Part shown: positions 53,791 through 61,643 of the stretch, one piece after another
How positions within the stretch are numbered: the stretch's first letter is position 1
Layout of the letters: the number at the start of each line of letters is the position of its first letter
From: an uncultured Pelagibacteraceae bacterium
GTDB lineage: Bacteria; Pseudomonadota; Alphaproteobacteria; Pelagibacterales; Pelagibacteraceae
Direction: 5' to 3'
Assembly: GCA_902595635.1 (NCBI GenBank)
Contig: CACJQT010000007.1
Location: 1-64,000 of the forward strand
Length of the DNA stretch: 64,000 nt
Notes under the pieces: generated by a model
What the model saw: only the letters and a program-made list of their open reading frames with translations
Told to the model about the DNA's origin: nothing
Database searches by the model: none
Made by a program: the position numbers and the translations under genes

Positions 53791-53793
53791 CGT

Positions 53794-53821
53794 TTTATAT
53801 ATTTTTATTGTACAAATGCAA
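53794..53821 (-). promoter_or_regulatory. Candidate promoter of tRNA-Tyr/tuf/secE/rpoBC transcript
   Basis: On the minus strand TTGCAT (53816-53821) and TATAAA (53794-53799) are separated by 16 bases in the 138-base gap between tRNA-Tyr and rlmB. This is the only sizeable gap upstream of the tuf-rpoC gene series, which fits a main promoter. Confidence 0.5.
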
Positions 53822-53874
53822 TACGTGAAATATAGGAAAATAGCTGAAAAAATAGTGTAAATTCAGTAAATATC

Positions 53875-54618
53875 ATGAACAGATCATCATTTTTTATAGT
53901 CGGAAAACACGCAGTGATAGAGGCATTAAAAAACCCCCACAGGAGAGTTTTAAAAATTTTTCTAACAGAGGAGAGTAAAAAAAACATACATAGAGTAAGC
54001 TCAAAAAAAAATCTTCTTAAAGACTTAAAAATTTATTACAAAACTAGAAAAGAGCTAGATAAATATTGTTCAAAAGATGGAATTACTCATCAAGGTTATG
54101 TCGCTGAAATCGAGCATTTTGAAAAAATAAATTTAAAAGAATTTATCAAATCAAAGAATGATTTAACAATTGCATGTTTGGATGAGGTTACAGATCCTAG
54201 AAATATAGGGTCTTTAATTAGAAGTGCTGCATCATTTGAGATAGATGGAATAATTATTAAAGAAAGACATTTTCCATCGGAAAGTAAACTAATGTATAAA
54301 TCTGCAAGTGGTTGTATGGAACACATTAATATTTTTGAAGTGTCAAATATAAATACGACACTAAAATTTTTAAGAGATAAAAATTTTTGGATTTATGGAT
54401 TTGAAGCAAAAGGTGAAAAAAAATTTATTGATATTAAGTGGAATGGGAATAATATTTTGCTTTTTGGTTCAGAAGGATTTGGTATGAGAGAACATACAAA
54501 AAAATATACAGATTTTTCGGTAAAAATAGATATAAACAAAAATATCGAAAGTTTAAATATATCAAATAGTGCAGCAATTGTTTTTCATCATATAAATCAA
54601 TATAAAAATAAAACTTGA
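53875..54618 (+). CDS. rlmB: TrmH/SpoU-family 2'-O-ribose RNA methyltransferase (RlmB-like)
   Basis: SPOUT methyltransferase of 247 residues, probably acting on 23S rRNA (RlmB type). An N-terminal substrate-binding domain (FFIVGKHAVIEALKNPHRRV) precedes the knot domain with motif 1 DEVTDPRNIGSLIRSAASFE, motif 2 LLFGSEGFGMREHT and motif 3 LNISNSAAIVFHHI. RNA target is inferred. Divergent from tRNA-Tyr and followed by tRNA-Thr after 33 bases. Confidence 0.93.
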   Translation: MNRSSFFIVGKHAVIEALKNPHRRVLKIFLTEESKKNIHRVSSKKNLLKDLKIYYKTRKELDKYCSKDGITHQGYVAEIEHFEKINLKEFIKSKNDLTIACLDEVTDPRNIGSLIRSAASFEIDGIIIKERHFPSESKLMYKSASGCMEHINIFEVSNINTTLKFLRDKNFWIYGFEAKGEKKFIDIKWNGNNILLFGSEGFGMREHTKKYTDFSVKIDINKNIESLNISNSAAIVFHHINQYKNKT

Positions 54619-54651
54619 TAATATTAAAAATCATACTAAAAAACTCTGAAT

Positions 54652-54727
54652 GCCCTTGTAGCTCAGCTGGTAGAGCAATTGATTTGTAATCAATAGGTCC
54701 GCGGTTCGAGTCCGTGCGGGGGCACCA
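54652..54727 (+). tRNA. tRNA-Thr (anticodon UGU)
   Basis: 76-nt plus-strand tRNA: acceptor GCCCTTG pairs with CGGGGGC (with G-U pairs), D arm GCTCAGCTGGTAGAGC, anticodon loop TTTGTAA giving UGU, T arm GCGGTTCGAGTCCGT, discriminator A and encoded CCA. In E. coli the Thr(UGU) tRNA stands beside Tyr and Gly ahead of tufB; here it is about 0.9 kb away on the opposite strand. Its last base abuts the nadK stop codon. Confidence 0.97.
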
Positions 54728-55498
54728 TTATTGTGTTTCGTTTCTTAATTGTTCAAGTTTTATTTTTTTTTGAAGACTTCTATTTTTGTCAAATAATAAA
54801 TGAAATTTGATTTTTTTATTTGTTTTAATAGAAATTAATTTCGCATTTCTAACTTCAATATTGTCAGCAACTGCACTTATAGGTCTTTTTTTTGGATTTA
54901 AATTTTTAATTATGATTTTAGATTTATCACTCACTATTTTTCCTTTCCATCTTCTTGGTCTAAAAGCACTTATTGGGCTAATTGATAGTTTATTAGAATC
55001 TATGCTAAGAATGGGGCCATGAACTGAAAGGTTGTAAGCTGTGCTACCTGCTGGAGTTGAAACTAACACACCATCAGAAATTAAATGCTTGATAATTTGC
55101 TTCTTGCCATTTGAAATAGTTAATGACGCTGTTTGTCGACTTTGTCTAAGAACAGAGATTTCATTAATTGCTATAGATTTTTTCATAAAGTTCATTTTAT
55201 TTTTTACTCTCATTTCTAATGGTGATATTGAGACTAATCTTTCATTAATTAAATTATTATAATTTGTTTTTTTTGAAAATTTATTCATTAAAAAACCATA
55301 GTTTCCCGAATTTATTCCATAAAAAGGTTTTTTATACTTATTATATTTTTTTAATGTCTCAAGCATAAAACCGTCACCACCTATAACAATAATTAAATTA
55401 GATTTTGCCAAAGAATGATTTTTAATTTTTTTTAGAACAGCATTCTTTATTTTGGATGATCTGAAATTTTTATCTGAAATTATAAAAGGGTTAACCAT
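54728..55498 (-). CDS. nadK: NAD kinase
   Basis: Phosphorylates NAD+ to NADP+ (256 residues). The GGDG motif (LIIVIGGDGFMLETLKKY), GINSGNYGFLMN, the NEISVLRQSRQTASL region and the catalytic-site segment SDGVLVSTPAGSTAYNLSVH with SPISAFRPRRWKG are intact. The ATG at 55496-55498 is chosen because the longer frame runs into tRNA-Leu. The gene starts 3 bases after the tRNA-Leu 3' end and stops next to the tRNA-Thr CCA end, with no terminator. Confidence 0.96.
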   Translation of the reverse strand: MVNPFIISDKNFRSSKIKNAVLKKIKNHSLAKSNLIIVIGGDGFMLETLKKYNKYKKPFYGINSGNYGFLMNKFSKKTNYNNLINERLVSISPLEMRVKNKMNFMKKSIAINEISVLRQSRQTASLTISNGKKQIIKHLISDGVLVSTPAGSTAYNLSVHGPILSIDSNKLSISPISAFRPRRWKGKIVSDKSKIIIKNLNPKKRPISAVADNIEVRNAKLISIKTNKKIKFHLLFDKNRSLQKKIKLEQLRNETQ

Positions 55499-55501
55499 CA
55501 G

Positions 55502-55587
55502 TGGTGCCCTCGGCCAGACTCGAACTGGCACTCCCAAAAGGGCAAGGATTTTAAGTCCTTTGTGTCTACCAATTTCACCACGAGGGC
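55502..55587 (-). tRNA. tRNA-Leu (anticodon UAA)
   Basis: 86-nt class II tRNA on the minus strand: acceptor GCCCTCG with CGAGGGC, discriminator A, encoded CCA, T arm GCCAG-TTCGAGT-CTGGC, long variable arm, anticodon stem AAGGA/TCCTT with loop CTTAAAA giving UAA (reads UUA, the commonest Leu codon in this AT-rich DNA). Upstream of and probably co-transcribed with nadK. Confidence 0.97.
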
Positions 55588-55621
55588 ATTAATGAATTTC
55601 ATGAGTATTTATGATAATATT

Positions 55622-55627
55622 TATAAT
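55622..55627 (+). promoter_or_regulatory. Candidate -10 box before TPR gene
   Basis: A perfect TATAAT lies 33 bases ahead of the ATG at 55661. The -35 region is poor. Its position between the earlier possible starts and 55661 favours 55661 as the real start codon. Confidence 0.3.
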
Positions 55628-55660
55628 TGTACAAGTTTAATAATAAACATTCAATATAAC

Positions 55661-57373
55661 ATGTTAGTGCGAGATCTTAATAATATTGTTGACAGTATAA
55701 AAGATAAAAATTTAAAACAAGCGTTAGAACTATGTGATCTTTATGAAAATAAAGAGAATAAATATATTATATTTAACTTTAGAGGGGCAATACATCTATT
55801 AAAAAAAGACTTAAATTTAGCTGAAGCTAGTTTTTTAGAATCAAATAGACTCAATGAAAAATTTGAAGACCCAATTAAAAATCTTTATTTACTATATTTA
55901 AAAAAGAAACGTTTTAAACAAGTATTATTATGTGCAAATAAATTGATGAAAATTGATAAATCTAACCATAGATATAATTATCAATTAGCTTTTGCTCTTG
56001 AGTTAAATAATAATTTTAATGAAGCAATTAAATATTATAAAATTTGTATAGATTTTAATAATAACGATAAAAAAAAATCTCTAAATAATATTGGTAGTAT
56101 ATACCTTAAAATAAGTAAGCCAAAAATTGCCTTGGGTTACTTTCGACAAGCTATTGAGCTTGGTGAAGATAAAATTATAGTCAATAACTTACTAAAGTGT
56201 TACATTAAATTAAGAGATATAGATAAAGCAAATCTTTATTACAAAAAAGCACAGAAAATTGATAAAGATTATATTGAATTTATATTTAATAAAGTTGAAT
56301 TTTTGATTCTTAAAAATCAAATTAAAGACGCTTTAATAATACTTGAAAAAAATAAAAATAAATCAAAATTTCTAATTTCACTTCTAAGATTATTATTTAA
56401 TGTTGGAAAAAATGATGAAGGAAAAAAATTATTAACTCAGTCTAAAAAAGACAATGAACAAAGTCCTGATTTTTTTAATTATTTTTCGCTTAGATTATTA
56501 TATGACGGTAATTTTGAGGATGGTTGGAAATATTATGAGCATAGGCTTGCAAAAAAAATTAATTATTTCAATAATATTAAGGAATGGGCAGGAGAAAATA
56601 TTGAAAAAAAAAATATAATAGTTTTTAGTGAACAAGGTTTAGGTGATTGTATTCAATTTTCCAAATATTTAATTCCTTTAACTCAAATTGCCAAAAATGT
56701 AACTTTTGTTACTCAAAGTAAACTTTTAAATCTTTTTAGAAAAAAAATTAAAAATCTATCAATTGATGTAATAGAAAATTGTAAAAATCAAAAATTTGAT
56801 TTTAAAATTACATTAGGATCTTTAATTAAATTTTTTTTTAAAGAAAAAATAAATAATAATGAAAGTTTAATACAATCAAATAGAGTAAACGATTTAAAAT
56901 GGAAAAATAAATTTTCTAACTCTAAAATGAATATCGGCCTTGTTTGGTCTGGTTCCTTTAATGGAACAAATGAACCTTATAGATCTATTCCGTTGAGCTC
57001 TTTGAAAAAAATTTTGTCTTTAAATGCTAATTTTTATTGTTTACAAAATGAAATATGGGATAGAGATCTTGATTTTTTTAGATCCACAAATTTAATTGAT
57101 TATGGAAAGCTAAACCTTGATGAAATTGCTTCAATAATAAATAATCTTGATTTAGTTATAACAGTAGATACATCCATATTACACTTATCGGCTTCTTTAA
57201 ATAAAGAGACTTGGGGATTATTTAGCCTAAATCCTGACTGGAGGTGGGGTGAATTTAATAAATTTAATCCATATAAAAGTTTAAATATTTTTAAGCAAAA
57301 AACTTTTAATAAATGGAATGATATTGAAGATCAAATTTATGAAAAGTTAAAAAAAAAATTGACATTAAGTTAA
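55661..57373 (+). CDS. TPR-repeat protein with glycosyltransferase-like C-terminal domain
   Basis: About 570 residues from the chosen ATG. The N-terminal half holds about six to seven tetratricopeptide repeats (for example IYLKISKPKIALGYFRQAIE and AFALELNNNFNEAIKYYKIC). The C-terminal 250 residues (ENIEKKNIIVFSEQGLGDCI, MNIGLVWSGSFNGTNEPYRS, LDLVITVDTSILHLSASLNK) resemble the heptosyltransferase/GT9-like domain common behind TPR arrays. It may glycosylate a surface polymer or protein; substrate unknown. Start is uncertain: in-frame ATGs at 55592 and 55601 and a GTG inside tRNA-Leu exist; 55661 begins the TPR region and follows a TATAAT. Followed by the formyltransferase-like gene after 27 bases. 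Confidence 0.82.
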   Translation: MLVRDLNNIVDSIKDKNLKQALELCDLYENKENKYIIFNFRGAIHLLKKDLNLAEASFLESNRLNEKFEDPIKNLYLLYLKKKRFKQVLLCANKLMKIDKSNHRYNYQLAFALELNNNFNEAIKYYKICIDFNNNDKKKSLNNIGSIYLKISKPKIALGYFRQAIELGEDKIIVNNLLKCYIKLRDIDKANLYYKKAQKIDKDYIEFIFNKVEFLILKNQIKDALIILEKNKNKSKFLISLLRLLFNVGKNDEGKKLLTQSKKDNEQSPDFFNYFSLRLLYDGNFEDGWKYYEHRLAKKINYFNNIKEWAGENIEKKNIIVFSEQGLGDCIQFSKYLIPLTQIAKNVTFVTQSKLLNLFRKKIKNLSIDVIENCKNQKFDFKITLGSLIKFFFKEKINNNESLIQSNRVNDLKWKNKFSNSKMNIGLVWSGSFNGTNEPYRSIPLSSLKKILSLNANFYCLQNEIWDRDLDFFRSTNLIDYGKLNLDEIASIINNLDLVITVDTSILHLSASLNKETWGLFSLNPDWRWGEFNKFNPYKSLNIFKQKTFNKWNDIEDQIYEKLKKKLTLS

Positions 57374-57400
57374 CAACAATAAGAATATAAATACTATTTT

Positions 57401-58147
57401 ATGTATAAAATTTGTATTGCTGGAAAAAATAAATGCTCAGTAGATATACTCACATTTGTTTCAAAAAAAATAAAAAAAAGAAATTTGCTTGTATTACCAA
57501 ACAAAAGTGACAAGGGTATTGATGGATGGCAACCCTCATTACGGAAGTATGCTAAAAAAAATAAGCTTAAGATTATAAATTTAAAAGATATTTATAGTCT
57601 TAAAAACTTAATCTTAATTTCAATTGAATTTGAGGAAATATTGAAAGTCGAAAAATTTAAAAGTAAAGAACTTTTTAACATTCATTTTAGCTTACTTCCT
57701 AAGTATCGTGGTTGTCACACAAATTATTTACAAATTAAAAATGGTGAAAAAAAAACAGGAGTAACTCTTCATAAAATTGATAGTGGTATTGATACTGGCG
57801 ACATAATTGATCAATTAAAATTTAAAATAGATCTTAATACAAATGCTTTTTTAAATTATAAGAAATTGATGACTTATTCAGTACAAATTTTTAAGAAAAA
57901 TTTTTTAAAAATTATAAACAAGAAATATAATACAAAAAAACAAATCAATAGTAAATCATCTTACTTTAATAGATCTTTCGTAAATTATAATAAAGAAAAA
58001 TTTTTTAAAAAAAAAACTAATTCTATTAATTTTCACAATAAGATAAGGGCATTAATTTTTCCGCCTTTTCAACTTCCAGTTCTTAATAAAAAGAAAATTA
58101 TTGATTCAACTTTTTTTAGAAAAAAAGTTTATATCAAATATTTATGA
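57401..58147 (+). CDS. Formyltransferase-family protein (sugar N-formyltransferase-like)
   Basis: 248 residues with the formyl transferase core. FNIHFSLLPKYRGCHTNYLQ carries the catalytic Asn-x-His, and KKTGVTLHKIDSGIDTGDII carries the catalytic Asp. It is shorter than methionyl-tRNA formyltransferase (about 310) and lacks its C-terminal tRNA-binding domain. That layout resembles enzymes that formylate amino sugars with N10-formyl-THF. It directly follows the TPR/glycosyltransferase-like gene, suggesting a joint role in surface glycan modification. The C-terminal 80 residues are very lysine/asparagine rich. Function is inference. Confidence 0.78.
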   Translation: MYKICIAGKNKCSVDILTFVSKKIKKRNLLVLPNKSDKGIDGWQPSLRKYAKKNKLKIINLKDIYSLKNLILISIEFEEILKVEKFKSKELFNIHFSLLPKYRGCHTNYLQIKNGEKKTGVTLHKIDSGIDTGDIIDQLKFKIDLNTNAFLNYKKLMTYSVQIFKKNFLKIINKKYNTKKQINSKSSYFNRSFVNYNKEKFFKKKTNSINFHNKIRALIFPPFQLPVLNKKKIIDSTFFRKKVYIKYL

Positions 58148-58162
58148 TAATTTTTTATATGT

Positions 58163-59455
58163 CTAAATTAAATTATATTGATATTCTCTAGCTTCAATTA
58201 TTTCATTTTGTAAATTAAGCTCAACATCATCTATGCGTATAAATGAATCTTTCTTTATGTTTCTTTTTAAAACTGCATTATCAGTATAACCCATTGGTAA
58301 AATTCTTTCCATTTTAGACCTTTCTGAGGAAATCAATCTTCCCCTAACACAATAACCTCCTTCTCCATCAAGTTTTTGACCTACTTTTAAATCTTTTTTT
58401 GCTACACTCCCAATTTCAGCGTTAAAATTTTTTGTATGACCTGTTGCCTTGTTATCAAGGACTATAGAATAAATAGATTGAGCTAATTCTAATCCAATAT
58501 AATGATAAGGTCTCCAAATTGCAGAGTAACTTCCTGAAGAATCTGTTACCATCCCATAATCTTTAAAACAATTCTTAACATATTCATTTTGAGCTTTAAT
58601 AACTATATATACTCCCCATCTAAGATCATTGGGAATATCTTTTTTATCCAAATCAATGCTCGAAATCACTTCTACTTGACCTGAATAATCTAATAAACCA
58701 CCTTCAGACTTTGGAATTAATTTTTTGGCAATGTCATAAACTCCAATTGGAGGATAAGTTAATCCACCATTTGGACACTTTAAATCTGTCGCATTACTAA
58801 CTGCACACATTTCAATTGATGACTTATCTCCGCATAAAAAACTATTAAACATTTTTGGGTTCATACCAGATTCATTTTCAGCTCTTTCTTTAGTTAAACC
58901 ATAGTGTTCCCAAACAGTTTCTGGTGTCGAATATTCAAATGATGGATGATATTTTGTCCCTTTACCTGCACATATAACCTCAAAACCATTTAATTTTGCC
59001 CATTCAATTTGTTCTAATATTAATGATGGTTGATCACCGTAAGCCATGGAACAGATAACATTATTTTCTTTGGCTAAGTCAGATAAATATTTTCCACACA
59101 AAACATCTGCCTCTACATTGACCATTATTACATGCCTTTTACTTTCTATGATTTTCTTTGCATGTAATGTACCTGCTATAGGGTTGCCTGTAGCCTCAAT
59201 AAATACATCAATTTCTCTGTAAAAAACTTCGTCTAAATTGTCAGTAAAATTAATTTTGTCTATAGTTTCATTAGATAATCCGCTGTTTAGACAATTTTTT
59301 TTAGCTCTATCAATATCAAGTTCAATTATAGTGTCTAAAATGATTTTGTTTAATTGATTGTATTGTGCAAGGAACATAGAAACAAACTTGCCACAACCAA
59401 TAAAAGCAATACGGATAGGTTTATTTAAATTATGAAGTTTAGAATATAAATACAC
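58163..59455 (-). CDS. COG4091-type oxidoreductase with SAF domain
   Basis: 430 residues. An N-terminal Rossmann fold (IRIAFIGCGKFVSMFLAQYN, DVFIEATGNPIAGTLHAKKI) is related to homoserine dehydrogenase. A long middle domain (ICSMAYGDQPSLILEQIEWA, SGSYSAIWRPYHYIGLELAQ) follows, then a C-terminal SAF-like domain (AKKDLKVGQKLDGEGGYCVR). This is the family often annotated as predicted homoserine dehydrogenase with SAF domain (COG4091). The substrate cannot be told. It is 4 bases downstream of azlD and probably transcribed with azlCD; it converges on the formyltransferase-like gene with a 15-base gap. Confidence 0.82.
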   Translation of the reverse strand: MYLYSKLHNLNKPIRIAFIGCGKFVSMFLAQYNQLNKIILDTIIELDIDRAKKNCLNSGLSNETIDKINFTDNLDEVFYREIDVFIEATGNPIAGTLHAKKIIESKRHVIMVNVEADVLCGKYLSDLAKENNVICSMAYGDQPSLILEQIEWAKLNGFEVICAGKGTKYHPSFEYSTPETVWEHYGLTKERAENESGMNPKMFNSFLCGDKSSIEMCAVSNATDLKCPNGGLTYPPIGVYDIAKKLIPKSEGGLLDYSGQVEVISSIDLDKKDIPNDLRWGVYIVIKAQNEYVKNCFKDYGMVTDSSGSYSAIWRPYHYIGLELAQSIYSIVLDNKATGHTKNFNAEIGSVAKKDLKVGQKLDGEGGYCVRGRLISSERSKMERILPMGYTDNAVLKRNIKKDSFIRIDDVELNLQNEIIEAREYQYNLI

Positions 59456-59459
59456 ATAT

Positions 59460-59777
59460 CTATTTTAATAAGAAAAAAATAATAAACCAATAAGATAATA
59501 GTCCAGAAATAATAGTAGCAATTACATTTCTGGAATAAAATCCAACAACTAAAGCAACAATTGCACCATATAATTTTGGATCTGTGATTTCTACTAATGA
59601 ACCAAAATCATTAAAAAAAACTCCAGGAAAAATTATTGCCGGAAATACAGCTGCTGGTACGTAATTAAGAACCTCTTTAACTTTTGTTCCAAGCATTTCT
59701 CTGTCAATTAAAGCTACCATGGCCATCCTAGAAAAATAAGTTACAATTCCAGATACTATAATTGAAAACCAGGTCAT
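59460..59777 (-). CDS. azlD: Branched-chain amino acid exporter small subunit AzlD
   Basis: Small inner-membrane protein (105 residues, about four membrane helices) of the AzlD family, partner of AzlC in export of branched-chain amino acids or analogues. SGIVTYFSRMAMVALIDREM, LNYVPAAVFPAIIFPGVF and AIVALVVGFYSRNVIATIIS are typical. Overlaps azlC by 4 bases. Confidence 0.9.
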   Translation of the reverse strand: MTWFSIIVSGIVTYFSRMAMVALIDREMLGTKVKEVLNYVPAAVFPAIIFPGVFFNDFGSLVEITDPKLYGAIVALVVGFYSRNVIATIISGLLSYWFIIFFLLK

Positions 59778-60460
59778 TTTCTCAGCCTCAGCATTATAAA
59801 AGCTGCAATTAAAGCAACAATTGGAGATAATATTATGTAAGATTTGAATGGAGCATTAAATAAAATTAATGATGCAAATCCAGATACCAACATCACAAAA
59901 ACATGATCTAATTTTCGTAAGTCATTTACAATAATTGCTAAAAAAGTAAGAGGGATCGCAAATTTTAAACCTAATTCTTCAGGAATAAATGATCCCAATA
60001 TTATTCCACTAATTGTAGACAACTGCCAACAAAACCAAAGGGTCACCCCTGTGCCAAGTATGTAATAATGTGGATTAGATAAATTTTTATTCTGTTTTAA
60101 ATACTTGTTAGACTCTGCAAAACCTTGGTCCACAATAAAATAAGATATAAATAATTTTTTTAAAAAACTAAGTTTTTCAAGATATTCAGATAAAACTGCT
60201 CCATATAACAAGTGTCTCGAATTAATTACTCCAACTGATGTAATAGCTACTAATGATGAGGCTCCACCCGACAAAAGTTGCATAAATATTATCTGTGAAG
60301 CGCCGCCAAAAATAATCAAGGAAGTTGCATAAACTAAAATTGGATCAAAACCTAATTCAATACCAATAGCTCCAGTTATAATTCCAAAAGGAATTACTGA
60401 TAACATATGAGGTAAAACAGCAACTATACCTTTAAAAAATATTTTAGATTTTGAAAGCAT
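59774..60460 (-). CDS. azlC: Branched-chain amino acid exporter large subunit AzlC
   Basis: Inner-membrane protein (228 residues, about six to seven helices) of the AzlC/YgaZ family. GIVAVLPHMLSVIPFGIITG, ASLIIFGGASQIIFMQLL and VINSRHLLYGAVLSEYLEKL are the family motifs. It starts 3 bases after the restored end of the frameshifted GGCT-like gene and overlaps azlD by 4 bases. Exported substrate may be branched-chain amino acids or another compound; not decided by sequence. Confidence 0.9.
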   Translation of the reverse strand: MLSKSKIFFKGIVAVLPHMLSVIPFGIITGAIGIELGFDPILVYATSLIIFGGASQIIFMQLLSGGASSLVAITSVGVINSRHLLYGAVLSEYLEKLSFLKKLFISYFIVDQGFAESNKYLKQNKNLSNPHYYILGTGVTLWFCWQLSTISGIILGSFIPEELGLKFAIPLTFLAIIVNDLRKLDHVFVMLVSGFASLILFNAPFKSYIILSPIVALIAAFIMLRLRK

Positions 60461-60463
60461 TAA

Positions 60464-60869
60464 TTAAAAGTTCACTAAAGCTTTTTTGAGATATTTTTGA
60501 TCTAATTTACAATCTTTATAGCCTTGTTTAACCACATTTAGATATCTTTCAGTTGGATATCTAAAAATTGTTTTTTTTAGGCATTATATAAGTCATCACT
60601 ATATTGTTGTAATACTTAAAATACATTTTTTTATATAAAATTGGATAGTCTTCATAAATATCTAATTTTTTTTCATCACTTTTCGATATCTCATACAATC
60701 CGCCAGGCACGATGGAGTTATTTTTCTTTTCTATATCCGCTGCACGATATTTACTTCTGAAATTAAGTGTGTAACCTTTTAAATTAATTTTTTTTAGATA
60801 TTTTGAATCTTTACATCTTCTTTTCATTTGAAAATGATTCAGATTACTACCGTAAGCAAAATAAAGCAT
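60464..60869 (-). pseudogene. Gamma-glutamylcyclotransferase-like gene with +1 frameshift in A8 tract
   Basis: The first 102 codons read in frame from the ATG at 60867-60869: MLYFAYGSNLNHFQMKRRCK (the YGSNL substrate loop), GGLYEISKSDEKKLDIYEDY (with the catalytic Glu region) and VMTYIMPKKNNF, ending at TAG 60561-60563. In the next frame translation continues without a stop as RYPTERYLNVVKQGYKDCKL and on to ALVNF, stop at 60464-60466. This is the expected C-terminus of the family. Removing one A from the run of eight A (60571-60578 on the plus strand as T) joins both parts into about 135 residues. The gene is either truly broken, rescued by slippage, or the extra base is an assembly error. 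It lies between the CinA-like gene (2 bases) and azlC (3 bases). Confidence 0.85.
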
Positions 60870-60871
60870 AA

Positions 60872-61621
60872 TTAACGCTCAACTATTTCAATTTGTTTAT
60901 CTTTTACAAATTTAAGTATTTCTGAGTTACATTTATCAATTTTTGTTTTATCAACTGATCGAACAACTATTGATACTCCTAATTTACCAGCTTTAAAAAA
61001 TGGATAACTTCCAATTTCAACTTCAGAATTATTATTCTGTACCTCTGTTAAAGATTTAGCTATTTCACTTTCAACAGTTCTTAAATTAATTGTTTCACTT
61101 AATATTGGCTCTCCACCAACTAAAAGATTATTTAAACTTCCAAGCATTGCCTTCATAATAGATGGTACACCTGGAAGACAAAATACGTTTTCAACATAAA
61201 AACCTGGTGCCCCACTAGAAGGGTTCAAAATTAAGTTAGCACTGACAGGCATTTTAGCCATCTTTTGTCTACCTTCATTAAACTCACCCGGCTTATAATA
61301 ATTTTCTAATATTGAAAAAGCCTCTTTATGAAATCCATATTCAATATTAAATGCTTTTGAAACAGACTCAGCAGTAATATCATCATGTGTTGGACCTATT
61401 CCTCCTGTAGTGAATATATATGAATATTTTTTTCTCAGTTCATTAATTGTATTTATAATTATACTTTCATCATCAGGAATAACTCTAACTTCGGCAACAG
61501 GTATGCCTAATGAATTTAACCAAATAGCTAAAGTGCTTGTATTAACATCTTGCGTTCTACCTGATAGAACTTCATTACCGATAATTAAAATACCAGCATT
61601 TATCTCTTTTTTATTTTGCAT
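60872..61621 (-). CDS. CinA-like MoCF-domain protein
   Basis: 249 residues of the MoCF (molybdopterin-binding-like) fold found at the N-terminus of CinA. AGILIIGNEVLSGRTQDVNT, IFTTGGIGPTHDDITAESVS and SSGAPGFYVENVFCLPGVPS are the family motifs. It lacks the C-terminal nicotinamide-nucleotide amidase domain of full CinA, so it belongs to the short group often called competence/damage-inducible protein A-like or nicotinamide mononucleotide pyrophosphatase-like. Divergent from sfsA with a 22-base gap. Confidence 0.88.
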   Translation of the reverse strand: MQNKKEINAGILIIGNEVLSGRTQDVNTSTLAIWLNSLGIPVAEVRVIPDDESIIINTINELRKKYSYIFTTGGIGPTHDDITAESVSKAFNIEYGFHKEAFSILENYYKPGEFNEGRQKMAKMPVSANLILNPSSGAPGFYVENVFCLPGVPSIMKAMLGSLNNLLVGGEPILSETINLRTVESEIAKSLTEVQNNNSEVEIGSYPFFKAGKLGVSIVVRSVDKTKIDKCNSEILKFVKDKQIEIVER

Positions 61622-61643
61622 ATGTAAATATAAGTAAATTTAT

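Noticed and set aside
55499-55537. Longer start for nadK
   Set aside because: The extended frame runs through the 3' part of tRNA-Leu; the ATG at 55496-55498 gives a normal NAD kinase.
55562-55660. Earlier starts (GTG 55562, ATG 55592, ATG 55601) for the TPR gene
   Set aside because: The GTG is inside tRNA-Leu, and a TATAAT at 55622-55627 follows the two ATGs; they remain possible but less likely than 55661.
60470-60560. Non-coding gap upstream of azlC
   Set aside because: It is the frame-shifted C-terminal coding part of the GGCT-like gene, not an intergenic region.
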